A DNA stretch of 42,064 nucleotides from Bacteroidales bacterium (lineage in GTDB: Bacteria > Bacteroidota > Bacteroidia > Bacteroidales > VadinHA17), in NCBI GenBank assembly GCA_024763075.1, contig JANTGF010000034.1:1-42064 (forward strand), in the 5' to 3' direction. Made by a program: the position numbers and the translations under genes. Position 1 is the stretch's first letter. Every line of letters starts with the position of its first letter. Shown here in pieces: positions 23,657 to 32,011 of the stretch. The notes under the pieces were generated by a model. It saw only the letters and a program-made list of their open reading frames with translations. It was not told the DNA's origin and did not search any database.

Positions 23657-24532
23657 ATGAAATTTCGTAGTTTATTTTTCATTTTTTCAGTAGTGTCCCT
23701 GGTTGTATTTTTTGAGTCTTGCAGTAAAAATGAGGAGGAAAACAAACCTTTAACAGGGCTTGATTTTATCATAAATCATGAGAATACAAATTTGAGTGAT
23801 ATTCCTGAACAATACATTGTAGCTGCTAAAAAAGACCTGCATATTGTGTATGGTCATACCTCTCATGGAAGTCAGCTGATTACCGGAATGACTGGTCTGG
23901 TAAGCTTTAAAGGAAATCTTTATGCCTGGAAACATGAAGACAGTGATGCCACCCTTGATATCCATGATTATGGTATGCCGGGAGATCTTGGGAACCCCGA
24001 CAGGGTTACGTGGGAAAAAGAAACCAGGGATTATATCGCAAACAATCCGAAAGTTAATGTGGTGATCTGGTCATGGTGTGGAGAGGTTAGTTCGGCAAGT
24101 GAAGCAGATATAAGCACTTATCTAAACCTAATGGATGGTTTGGAAAAGGATTTTCCCAATATACGGTTTGTGTATATGACCGGTCATCTTGACGGAACGG
24201 GTCTTAGTGGTAATTTGCATATAAGAAATGAACAAATACGGAAATACTGTAATGATAATAATAAAATTCTGTATGATTTTGAAGACATAGAAAGTTATGA
24301 CCCGGATGGCACTTATTTTGGTGATAAAAAGCCGAATGATAACTGCGACTATGATTCAGATAACAATGGTTCTAAAGATGCAAACTGGGCCATTCAGTGG
24401 CAAAATTCACATACAGAAAACACAGATTGGTATTCGTGTTCATCAGCCCACAGTCAGCCTTTGAATGCGAATCAGAAAGCTTATGCTGCCTGGTGGTTGT
24501 GGGCAAGGCTGGCCGGTTGGGACGGAAAATGA
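23657..24532 (+). CDS. Lipoprotein of unknown function
   Basis: 291 residues with a lipoprotein signal (hydrophobic 5-18, FESCSK, Cys22). I do not recognise the family with confidence. Visible traits are a YGHTSHGSQ motif at about 70, VVIWSWCGEVSS at about 137, VYMTGHLDGTG at about 174, an Asp/Asn-rich stretch (DNCDYDSDNNGSKD) that could bind calcium, and a C-terminal AYAAWWLWARLAGW. The strand-helix rhythm with conserved Gly/His turns recalls SGNH-type hydrolases, but no GDSL block is seen, so this is only a guess. It stands alone, 295 bases from pssA, and ends on a hairpin terminator. Confidence 0.65.
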   Translation: MKFRSLFFIFSVVSLVVFFESCSKNEEENKPLTGLDFIINHENTNLSDIPEQYIVAAKKDLHIVYGHTSHGSQLITGMTGLVSFKGNLYAWKHEDSDATLDIHDYGMPGDLGNPDRVTWEKETRDYIANNPKVNVVIWSWCGEVSSASEADISTYLNLMDGLEKDFPNIRFVYMTGHLDGTGLSGNLHIRNEQIRKYCNDNNKILYDFEDIESYDPDGTYFGDKKPNDNCDYDSDNNGSKDANWAIQWQNSHTENTDWYSCSSAHSQPLNANQKAYAAWWLWARLAGWDGK

Positions 24533-24558
24533 AAAAAGCAGCCCTTAACTGCTTTTTT
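24532..24558. terminator. Bidirectional terminator between the lipoprotein gene and uxaE
   Basis: AAAAAAGCAG (24532-24541), seven-base loop, CTGCTTTTTT (24549-24558). The hairpin begins on the last base of the lipoprotein stop codon and has T runs in both directions, so it can end the convergent transcripts of both neighbours. Confidence 0.88.
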
Positions 24559-24578
24559 GTATCATTCAAATGCTTCCT

Positions 24579-25826
24579 CTACCTGAAAACAGGTAGTATA
24601 TGCCTTTCAAAAAGATTTTGCGTTACATTCTTTTCAATAACAGGTTCGAATTCAACCAGTGCATCGGTGAATTCGTTGCCAAGTTCAGCGGCTACTTTGT
24701 ATCCGCAATGAATGAGCTGCCGGATTTCCGGATTGTAATCAGGGTTCTCCTGGTTGTGCCGGAGTGTGTTTGCAAATTTACTTCCTGTCCATTTGTTTAC
24801 TTCATCCGGAGAGGGAAGTGTTTTATAATTAATATCAATAACAGAGGCATATGGGGCAGTTAATTCTTCAAACCGGTCCAGTGCCTTTGCATATATTTTT
24901 TTTGCAATTGACAACCCTTTACCTTCGCTTTCAGCCAGACCAATTGCTTCCTCCAGCCATGTTGTTCCTGCTGTTTTTATGTGAAGTCCTGTATTATGTT
25001 TTTTGATCAGGCGGTTCATGGGCTCGTAGATGGAAAACTTATCACTACCTGAATGAACGCTCAGTTTGAGGTTTTCAGGTAATCCAAATTCTTTTACCAC
25101 CTGACGGATTACTAAAATATCTTCTTCAAATTCTTTGGTGAATTGTTTTATGTCACCCACATAATCCACACCTTTATTAAAACGTCCGGTAAACTTAGGT
25201 GCAATGGTCTGTGCAGGAATTCCTTTAGCTGCTATTTCAGCCAGAATAAAAAATAATTCTGCAGGTGTTTGCGGCGTTTCCACTTCGTCCATTGAAACTT
25301 CAGTGATAAAATTCCCTTTACCTTTCACTTTTTCTATGTGGTTGTAGATTTTCTCCGCTTCTTTGATAGCTACAAGGAAGTTGTTAGCCAGTTCTTTCAG
25401 AAATTCTTCGGTAATGTGAAAAGGCTGGCCAATTCCGGGAATTGTTAATTCGCCTAAAAATATCCTGTATCTTTTCACGAAGTCATCAGCATCTGCTTTT
25501 TCCGGTGGGTTGCCTATGTAATCGGCTACGTCCAGCGTGAAGAAATCGGAATAGGGGATAAATTCATCTACATTATTCATGTTAATATGGTCGGCATCAA
25601 CAAAATAAGCTTCTGCCCACCCCAATTCTTTCACTGTATTATCAGCCTCCTTTCTTACATCTGCAGGGCCTGACTTGATGGTTTTGTGTTCTCTGTGTGA
25701 TTTATTCCAAACAGGTGTGATCTCAATACCAGCTTCTTTTGCCAGGAGGCTGGCTTTTAATTGTGCTTTCCCCTGATGGGCAAACCGGTCACCGGTTCCG
25801 AGCGAATATTTTCCAAGGATCATCAT
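24579..25826 (-). CDS. uxaE: Tagaturonate epimerase (UxaE family)
   Basis: 415 residues. It opens with KYSLGTGDRFAHQGKAQL, contains PVWNKSHREH and YFVDADHINM, and has the HIKTAGTTWLEEA and HCGYKVAAELG segments I associate with the UxaE family. That enzyme interconverts D-tagaturonate and D-fructuronate, letting galacturonate join the glucuronate route. It is the last gene of the minus-strand uronate arm, 53 bases after the UroD-like gene. Uronate isomerase and the mannonate enzymes needed with it are not in the window. Two ATG codons are adjacent (25826 and 25823). Assignment is from memory of family hallmarks plus context. Confidence 0.85.
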   Translation of the reverse strand: MMILGKYSLGTGDRFAHQGKAQLKASLLAKEAGIEITPVWNKSHREHKTIKSGPADVRKEADNTVKELGWAEAYFVDADHINMNNVDEFIPYSDFFTLDVADYIGNPPEKADADDFVKRYRIFLGELTIPGIGQPFHITEEFLKELANNFLVAIKEAEKIYNHIEKVKGKGNFITEVSMDEVETPQTPAELFFILAEIAAKGIPAQTIAPKFTGRFNKGVDYVGDIKQFTKEFEEDILVIRQVVKEFGLPENLKLSVHSGSDKFSIYEPMNRLIKKHNTGLHIKTAGTTWLEEAIGLAESEGKGLSIAKKIYAKALDRFEELTAPYASVIDINYKTLPSPDEVNKWTGSKFANTLRHNQENPDYNPEIRQLIHCGYKVAAELGNEFTDALVEFEPVIEKNVTQNLFERHILPVFR

Positions 25827-25879
25827 AATCGTTTATTGTTTAGTTATAAGATAGTTAAGTAATTCCGGATAGAGAAAAT

Positions 25880-26959
25880 CTATATCTTTTTTGATTCCTC
25901 AAAATAAGCAAGAATATTTTCAACAGGAGTATCATCCTGAATGTTATGTGCAGGAGCATTTATATATCCGCCTCCTTTACCATAAATTTGTATTCTGTGT
26001 CTTACTTCTTTTTTAATCTCTTCCGGTGTTTTATTCGGTAGTAAATCCTGAATATCAATTCCGCCGAAAAAGACCAGGTCTTTACCATAAGTATTTTTCA
26101 GGAATTCCGGTTCCATCCCATGTGCCAGCGGTTGAAGGGGATTCAAAATATCCAGCCCGATTTCAATAAAGTCAGGAATTATAGGCAGAATGGAGCCACA
26201 GCTGTGCCAGGCAATTTTAATCTCAGGGTTTACTTTCCTGAATTCATCAAACATATGTTTAATCCTGGGTTTAAAGACCTTCCTCCAGAGTTCGGGAGAC
26301 ATGATCATTCCGTTTTGGGATCCGAAATCATCACCCGCCCATAAAATATCAGCACCTAAGGAAATCAGTTTCTTCCCAATTTCGGTATTGATTTCCATTA
26401 CCTTATCTAAAAGTGCAAAAATGTGTTCTTCTTCCAACATCAAATCCATCAGGATCTTTTCAAGTCCTGTCAGGTACCATGATGTTTCGAAAAAGGAAGT
26501 TTCAAGATCTGCTACTATGGCATAATCTTTTCCATATTTTTTAATGGTTTTTTCAGCTTCATCAAACCTTCCCGTTGCAAAAGGATCGGGGAAAGGGTAA
26601 TCTTCAATATCCCTGACAGACTGTACATTTGCCAGTGGGAATTCCTTAAATTCACTGTAAAGTCCGGTATCGACAAATTTCATACCCCATTCATTTAATA
26701 AAATGCCATCATCCATTTCTTTCGTGGGGAAATTATCAGGATAACAAGCGGCTATTCCAACACAATCATTTCCAAGGTTTGTAAGCAGGTTTGTATGGGA
26801 GATCCTTGTGGATAACAAAGAATCTATTGGCTCTTCAAAAGGAAGATTTAATGCTTTTGAAAGTTTTTCTGCAGACTGAGGTGTTAAGGTCGCATAAACC
26901 GGTGGCCTGTCGGGTTGTTCATGGTTAATTGCTTTTAATACTCTTTCTCTGGATGTCAT
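25880..26959 (-). CDS. Uroporphyrinogen decarboxylase-like protein (UroD/MtaA superfamily)
   Basis: 359 residues. The N-terminus MTSRERVLKAINHEQPDRPP is the standard opening of UroD-like proteins outside haem synthesis. The metal-binding-type motif WHSCGSI is at 251-257 (His252, Cys254), as in corrinoid methyltransferases such as MtaA, and FGGIDIQDLLPNKTPEEI is also family-typical. It is not the haem-pathway enzyme: that lacks HxCG and differs at the N-terminus. It lies between dctM and uxaE in a uronate operon with short gaps, so it probably acts on a sugar-linked or methylated substrate. No corrinoid protein gene is nearby. The substrate is unknown. Confidence 0.85.
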   Translation of the reverse strand: MTSRERVLKAINHEQPDRPPVYATLTPQSAEKLSKALNLPFEEPIDSLLSTRISHTNLLTNLGNDCVGIAACYPDNFPTKEMDDGILLNEWGMKFVDTGLYSEFKEFPLANVQSVRDIEDYPFPDPFATGRFDEAEKTIKKYGKDYAIVADLETSFFETSWYLTGLEKILMDLMLEEEHIFALLDKVMEINTEIGKKLISLGADILWAGDDFGSQNGMIMSPELWRKVFKPRIKHMFDEFRKVNPEIKIAWHSCGSILPIIPDFIEIGLDILNPLQPLAHGMEPEFLKNTYGKDLVFFGGIDIQDLLPNKTPEEIKKEVRHRIQIYGKGGGYINAPAHNIQDDTPVENILAYFEESKKI

Positions 26960-26994
26960 ATCTGTTTCTCAGTTTCTTGAAATAAATATTAACT

Positions 26995-28461
26995 CTATAA
27001 TGATCCAAAAACTCCGGGTAACCAGAGACTCAGCTGTGGAATATACGTAACAAGCAGGAGTACAATGATCATGGCAATAAACATAGGTAACAGTGGCTTG
27101 ATTACCGATTCAATCTTGACTTTGGCCACACTGCACCCGATAAATAAAACAGAACCTACCGGAGGTGTGCAAAGTCCAACACTAAGGTTTAATACCATGA
27201 TGATCCCAAAATGAATGGGGCTCATACCAAGCTGAGTAGTTACAATTGGCAGAAAAATAGGAGTAAAGATCAATACTGCCGGGGTCATATCCATAAATAC
27301 TCCCACAAATAGCAATATCATATTAATGATCAGGAGGATAACAATTGGATTATTACTTATGCTTAAAAGCCCGGCACTTACATTTTGCGGGATGTTCTCA
27401 TAGGCCATGATCCATGATAATCCAATACTTGTTCCCACAAGTAGAAGCACAATCGCGGTGGTTTTGACAGACTTGAGTATCACATCCGGCAGGTCCTTTA
27501 TTTTCATTTCATTATAAACCAGGGCCAGGATGAGTGAATACAAAACCGCAACAGCAGATGCTTCCGTAGCTGTAAAAAATCCTGCGATGATCCCGCCGAT
27601 GACAATAATCAGCATTAAAAGGCTGGGTAAGGCATCGAGGAATTTCTTGGTTCCCCAGAGTGCTTTTTCTTTAAATTTTATTGTACGGTGTGTCATAAAA
27701 ACAAGTGCGAGAAAGCCCAGGCTTGTCCAGATATAATTTGAAGGTACATTTAAACCGTTTTTCAGGTAATTAATAAATGTTATCACCAGTAAAATGACTC
27801 CTGTTACAGCCAGAAGCTTGAGCGTATTTTTTATGACTCCGGCAACTCCTTTATTTTGTAAAATGAGCATGGACATGGATGTTAACATCAGTGCCAGGCC
27901 TGTCATGATGCCGGGTATGTAACCCGCCACAAAAAGGGCTGTAATGGAGGCTCCACCACTGGCAAGGGAGTAAACAATAAGTATATTACTTGGGGGAATG
28001 GAAAGTCCGGTGGTTGCAGAAGTAATATTTACGGCCGCACTGAAATTCTCATTATATCCTTCTTTTTTCATTTCAGGACCCATTATGCTTCCGATGGCAG
28101 AAGTAGATGCGGCAGCAGAACCCGAAATCGCTCCAAACAACATATTGGCAAAAATATTGACAAAAGCCAGTCCTCCCGGGGCATTTCCAACAAGGGCCCG
28201 GGCAAAATCAATCAGGCGCATGGCAATCCCCCCCTTATTCATAATGTTTCCTGCCAGGATGAAAAAAGGAATGGCCAGCAAGGCAAAACTGTCAAGCCCT
28301 GTTGCCATTCGTTGGGCAAAAGTGGTGAATGAGGGTAATGGAGTAATACTTACAAGCATGGTTAATATTCCGGAAATTCCGATACTGAAAGCAATAGGTA
28401 CTCCTATAACCAATAAAATAATAAAACTGACGACCAATACGGCAATACCAAAATAGTCCAT
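26995..28461 (-). CDS. dctM: TRAP transporter large permease (DctM family)
   Basis: 488 residues with many membrane helices. Family segments are GVPIAFSIGISGIL, AIPFFILAGNIM, FGAISGSAAASTSAIGSIM, TGLSIPPSNILIVY and GVFMDMTPAVLIFTPIFLP. It forms the sodium-coupled channel of a TRAP importer for organic acids, here most likely uronates by context. It is about 60 residues longer than usual: residues about 203-275 form an inserted segment with two extra hydrophobic stretches between the two halves. It is directly followed upstream by dctQ with a one-base gap. Confidence 0.94.
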   Translation of the reverse strand: MDYFGIAVLVVSFIILLVIGVPIAFSIGISGILTMLVSITPLPSFTTFAQRMATGLDSFALLAIPFFILAGNIMNKGGIAMRLIDFARALVGNAPGGLAFVNIFANMLFGAISGSAAASTSAIGSIMGPEMKKEGYNENFSAAVNITSATTGLSIPPSNILIVYSLASGGASITALFVAGYIPGIMTGLALMLTSMSMLILQNKGVAGVIKNTLKLLAVTGVILLVITFINYLKNGLNVPSNYIWTSLGFLALVFMTHRTIKFKEKALWGTKKFLDALPSLLMLIIVIGGIIAGFFTATEASAVAVLYSLILALVYNEMKIKDLPDVILKSVKTTAIVLLLVGTSIGLSWIMAYENIPQNVSAGLLSISNNPIVILLIINMILLFVGVFMDMTPAVLIFTPIFLPIVTTQLGMSPIHFGIIMVLNLSVGLCTPPVGSVLFIGCSVAKVKIESVIKPLLPMFIAMIIVLLLVTYIPQLSLWLPGVFGSL

Positions 28462-28462
28462 A

Positions 28463-28936
28463 TTATTCTTTGCTTCTTAGGGTTTTGATTAGGTTATCTG
28501 TATTATAATAAACGATGAGCAATCCGCTTACAGGAACCACAATATACACCATTCCCAGGGGGAGCTCCATTGCTGCCGATCGTACATTCAATAAAAAACG
28601 GGTGTAAACCAGCCAGCCTCCTCCTATGACCATCACAAAAAGGCCAAATAGTACAATAAACAGGCTAATGGAAACTTCCAGTCTTTTTTTTCTTTTCGGA
28701 CCTGACTTTTGAATCAACAGGTCAATGGCCAGGTGCTCATTCTTACCGGCAACATAGGCTGCTCCTAACAGGCCTACCCAGATAAGTAAAAAACCTGCTA
28801 ATTCATCGGTAAACGAACTGGGAGAAGACAGGATATACCGGCTGGTAACCTGCCAGAGCACATCAATTACGAGAATGCTCATAAAAAAAATTAAAACATA
28901 CTCAAGAATTTTATCTGTCTTTTTTCTGATAGTCAT
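28463..28936 (-). CDS. dctQ: TRAP transporter small permease (DctQ family)
   Basis: 157 residues with four hydrophobic helices (about 11-27, 44-63, 85-109, 129-147). The segment LIWVGLLGAAYVAGKNEHLAIDLL is the DctQ hallmark. It pairs with the large permease in the inner membrane. It lies 9 bases after dctP and one base before dctM on the minus strand. Confidence 0.93.
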   Translation of the reverse strand: MTIRKKTDKILEYVLIFFMSILVIDVLWQVTSRYILSSPSSFTDELAGFLLIWVGLLGAAYVAGKNEHLAIDLLIQKSGPKRKKRLEVSISLFIVLFGLFVMVIGGGWLVYTRFLLNVRSAAMELPLGMVYIVVPVSGLLIVYYNTDNLIKTLRSKE

Positions 28937-28945
28937 GATATGATA

Positions 28946-29950
28946 TTATTTTGTGGCCTGGATTCTTTGAATATACGAGTTTATCCTTTCATTACTTTTA
29001 TATCCTTCATAAATGCCTTTTACTTTTTCCTGGAACAGATTTTTGTCAGGATAGTTTATTTTAACCCCGGCCTCCTGAACAATTCTCAAAGATTCTTTTA
29101 CACTTTCTGCCCAAAGCTTTCTTTCAATTATAACCGATTCATTGGCAGCCTGTTGAAGCCATTTTTGTTCCTGCTCGGTAAGCCTGTCCCATACCGTTTT
29201 TCCAATGATCAGAACATCGGGAACCGCACTGTGTTCATCAAGGGAGTAAAACTTACAAACTTCGTAATGATGAGAAGTATAAAAACTGGGCGGATTATTT
29301 TCAGCTCCGTCCACCACGCCACTTTGAAGCGCAGTGTATAATTCACCCCACGACAATGGAGTAGGAGAACCTCCCAGGGCCTGAACCATTTCCATGGCCA
29401 TTTTGCTTTTCATCACCCTTATTTTTAGTCCTTTTAGGTCGTCTGGAGTTACGATTGGCCTGGAAATCGTATAGAAACTACGGCTGCCGGCATCATAAAA
29501 ACAAAGTCCTCTCAGCCATTTTTTTTGTGTACTTAGCAGCAATTCTCTACCTATCTCACCATCCATAACTTTAAATCCGTGCTCTTTGGAGCGAAAAAGA
29601 TAAGGAAGTCCCAGGACTTTGTAATCTTCAGAAAAGCTTTCCATGATGGCAGCTGAAACTTTTGTCATGGCCAGACTACCGATCTGAAGCAGCTCAACGT
29701 TTTGCTGTTCTGAACCTAATTGTCCTCCGGGATAAATTTGAATTGTCAGTTTCCCACCGGAAATTTCAGTCAGGCGTTTCTTCATGAAAACCATAGCCTT
29801 ATGTACGGGGTGATCCGTGGGAAGTCCATGGGCCAGTTTCAATGTTTTGGTTTCCTTTTTAAGAGCACATTGGTTCATTGAAATTACCAGGAAAACACTG
29901 AGCAAAGTAACCAGACCTGTATGGAATTTTTTATGCTTTATTAAACTCAT
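28946..29950 (-). CDS. dctP: TRAP transporter solute-binding protein (DctP family)
   Basis: 334 residues with a cleavable signal (hydrophobic 12-24). The following MNQC could be a lipobox, but Gln before Cys is unusual, so lipid anchoring is uncertain. The mature part starts KTLKLAHGLPTDHPVHKAM and carries the carboxylate-binding Arg in DDLKGLKIRVMKS (about residue 166) and the GVVDGAENNPPSF motif, both diagnostic of DctP. It delivers an organic acid, by context a uronate or unsaturated uronate, to the DctQM permease. Confidence 0.93.
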   Translation of the reverse strand: MSLIKHKKFHTGLVTLLSVFLVISMNQCALKKETKTLKLAHGLPTDHPVHKAMVFMKKRLTEISGGKLTIQIYPGGQLGSEQQNVELLQIGSLAMTKVSAAIMESFSEDYKVLGLPYLFRSKEHGFKVMDGEIGRELLLSTQKKWLRGLCFYDAGSRSFYTISRPIVTPDDLKGLKIRVMKSKMAMEMVQALGGSPTPLSWGELYTALQSGVVDGAENNPPSFYTSHHYEVCKFYSLDEHSAVPDVLIIGKTVWDRLTEQEQKWLQQAANESVIIERKLWAESVKESLRIVQEAGVKINYPDKNLFQEKVKGIYEGYKSNERINSYIQRIQATK

Positions 29951-29967
29951 TTTATTATCCCTGCTGT

Positions 29968-30645
29968 TTATGAATTTTGTTTGACTGATTGAATGATTTG
30001 AAGCGTTTGTCTGGTTCTGTCTTCCAGCAGGGAAAAGTCATTCTTTTTCAGAATCTCCTTCGTAATGAGCTGTGAGCCCATTCCAACTGCGGTAACTCCT
30101 GCATTAAACCATTTTCTTAAATTGTTTCCATCTGTAGTAACTCCTCCGGTGGGCATAATGTTTGTCCAGGGGGAGGGTCCTTTGATCGCTTTTACAAAAT
30201 CAGGACCGCCCACAGAAGATGCCGGAAATATTTTTACGATCTCAGCACCCAGTTCTTCAGCTTTTGATATTTCGGTGAGCGATCCGCAACCAGGTATCCA
30301 GGAAACTTTCCTCCGGTTACAAACGCGGGCCATTTCTTCCTGTAAAACCGGAGAAACTATGAAATTAGTACCCAACTGCAAATAAAGAGAACTGGTTCCG
30401 GCATCTATTACAGAGCCAATTCCAAGGATCAGGTCAGGATAGTTGGAAATGGAATATTTGTTAAGTTCTGAAAATACTTCGTGGGCGAAATCTCCCCGGT
30501 TTGTAAATTCAAAAACACGTACTCCACCCTGGTAACAGGCCTGCACAACTTTTTTACATATTTCAATATCCGGGTGGTAAAAAACAGGAACCATTCCCGT
30601 TTCTTTCATGGCTGAAAAAACCTCAAATCTATGAAATCTGGCCAT
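29968..30645 (-). CDS. eda: KDPG/KHG aldolase (2-dehydro-3-deoxy-6-phosphogluconate aldolase)
   Basis: 225 residues from the ATG at 30645 (MARFHRFEV). A TTG nine codons upstream also fits the frame, but the ATG gives the usual start. Class I aldolase hallmarks: the Glu in FEFTNRG, GIGSVID, FIVSPVL, IPGCGSLTE and the Schiff-base Lys in VKIFPASS; GGVTTDGNNLRKWF is the phosphate-binding turn. It splits KDPG into pyruvate and glyceraldehyde-3-phosphate, the last step of the uronate route. It is first in the minus-strand arm and lies behind a LacI-type operator. Confidence 0.92.
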   Translation of the reverse strand: MARFHRFEVFSAMKETGMVPVFYHPDIEICKKVVQACYQGGVRVFEFTNRGDFAHEVFSELNKYSISNYPDLILGIGSVIDAGTSSLYLQLGTNFIVSPVLQEEMARVCNRRKVSWIPGCGSLTEISKAEELGAEIVKIFPASSVGGPDFVKAIKGPSPWTNIMPTGGVTTDGNNLRKWFNAGVTAVGMGSQLITKEILKKNDFSLLEDRTRQTLQIIQSVKQNS

Positions 30646-30669
30646 TTTTAATTTTTTAATTTTATGATG

Positions 30670-30689
30670 CAAATATACTCAAACGTTTG
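30670..30689 (-). promoter_or_regulatory. LacI-type operator and -7 element upstream of the eda-TRAP-uxaE arm
   Basis: A perfect palindrome CAAACGTTTG lies at 30680-30689. Read on the minus strand, three bases later comes TATATTTG (30677-30670), an exact match to the Bacteroidota -7 element TAnnTTTG, 24 bases before the ATG of eda. The operator would sit between the -33 and -7 elements, so regulator binding would block transcription. No exact -33 TTTG at the right distance was found. Confidence 0.7.
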
Positions 30690-30894
30690 TATAGTTTGAT
30701 TTTTTGCTTCTTATTTGGATCAGGTCTTTATAATTCAAGCCCTGAAAAATAAAATGCTAAAATATAAAACATCTGTATGTTTCCAAAGTGATTTTTACCT
30801 GAAATACTAATTCTGAACAGAAATATATTCTAAGATGTAATAAATCAGTCGAATAACAATTTTATGGCTATAAAACTGAAAAATAAATTTTGAT

Positions 30895-30932
30895 CAATCG
30901 TTTGCGTATTCTGAATACTCTTGTTAATTTTG
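30895..30932 (+). promoter_or_regulatory. Promoter with overlapping LacI-type operator for lacI-kduI-kdgK-kduD
   Basis: TTTG at 30901-30904, a 20-base spacer, and TAATTTTG at 30925-30932 match the Bacteroidota promoter consensus fully. CAATCGTTTG at 30895-30904 differs by one base from the perfect palindrome in front of eda and covers the -33 element. This suggests the regulator represses its own operon as well as the divergent one. Transcription would start near 30938, which argues for translation from the ATG at 30955. Confidence 0.72.
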
Positions 30933-30954
30933 TCCAATGAATGGTTCTCACAGA

Positions 30955-31980
30955 ATGAGTAAAAGAATTACCATATTAGATTTGGCAAAGAGGTTAAATA
31001 CCACTCCTTCAACTATATCCAGGGCGCTTAGAGATCACCCTGGTGTAAGTAAATCTTTGAGGGAAGCGGCAAAGTCATTGGCCAGGGAATTGAATTATCA
31101 GCCAAATTCAGTAGCTTCAGGCCTCAGAAAAGGAAAAAGTTATACTATCGGGATTGTTGTACCACATATTAACAGGGATTTCTTCTCGAATGTTATTTCA
31201 GGAATTGAGGATATTGCTTCTGACAATGGTTACAAGGTAATGATCTGCCAGTCGCATGACAATGAGGAAAAAGAAAAACAGTATATTAATACATTGGTGA
31301 GTGCCAGGGTGGATGGTATCATAGTTTCACTGGGTATGAATACGGAGGATTGTTCTCATTTTGAACAGGTGTTGAATGCAAGGATTCCCTTGATATTTTT
31401 TGACAGGGTATGTGAACAGATGGATGTTTCAAGAATCCTCAATGATGATACAGAAGGTTCATTTAAGGCGGTGAGTCATATGATAGAAATGGGGTATAAG
31501 AGAATTGCTTATTTCTCCGGACCGGAATATCTGAATGTGTACAGGGACCGGAAAAACGGATATCTCAAAGCCTTGCAAAATAATAGTATAGAAGTGGATA
31601 AGGCCATAATCGTTCATCATGACCTTACACAGGAGACAGGCTGGAAAGCTGCAGAAAAACTGATGAAAATGAGAAACAGGCCGGATGCCATTTTTTCTTC
31701 AAGTGACTTTGCTGCACTGGGAGCCTTGTTGTATTTGCGGGAAAATAATGTAAGAATTCCTGAAGAAGTTGGTATTGCAGGGTTTAGTAATGAAAAATTT
31801 ACTTCACTTGTTAATCCTGCTTTAACAACAGTGGACCAGCATAGTAATGAAATTGGAACTTTTTGTGCCAAACAGTTTCTGGAGGAAGTGGAATTGAATA
31901 ATGAGAACTATGTTCCCAGAAAGATTATTTTAAATCCTCGACTTATTATCAGGGAATCTACAAAACGAATCAAAGAGTAA
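30955..31980 (+). CDS. LacI-family transcriptional regulator of the uronate locus
   Basis: 341 residues from ATG 30955 ([16 protein letters not shown]). An ATG at 30937 in the same frame is possible, but it falls on the predicted transcription start, and the DNA-binding domain normally begins at the chosen site. The helix-turn-helix is [20 protein letters not shown], then the hinge [16 protein letters not shown], then a periplasmic-binding-protein-like sensor with [13 protein letters not shown] and [20 protein letters not shown]. Placed between divergent uronate operons with matching operators, it is probably a KdgR-like repressor released by a pathway intermediate. Confidence 0.93.
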   Translation: MSKRITILDLAKRLNTTPSTISRALRDHPGVSKSLREAAKSLARELNYQPNSVASGLRKGKSYTIGIVVPHINRDFFSNVISGIEDIASDNGYKVMICQSHDNEEKEKQYINTLVSARVDGIIVSLGMNTEDCSHFEQVLNARIPLIFFDRVCEQMDVSRILNDDTEGSFKAVSHMIEMGYKRIAYFSGPEYLNVYRDRKNGYLKALQNNSIEVDKAIIVHHDLTQETGWKAAEKLMKMRNRPDAIFSSSDFAALGALLYLRENNVRIPEEVGIAGFSNEKFTSLVNPALTTVDQHSNEIGTFCAKQFLEEVELNNENYVPRKIILNPRLIIRESTKRIKE

Positions 31981-32011
31981 ATATTTAAAAAAAATCCAAA
32001 TAATTGAAATT

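Noticed and set aside
25880-26959. Haem-pathway uroporphyrinogen decarboxylase (hemE)
   Set aside because: The N-terminus and HxCG motif belong to the UroD-like/methyltransferase branch, and no haem synthesis genes are near.
27998-28456. 152-codon plus-strand frame opposite dctM
   Set aside because: Antisense to conserved TRAP helices; Ala/Pro/Lys-rich product is typical of the reverse of membrane-helix codons.
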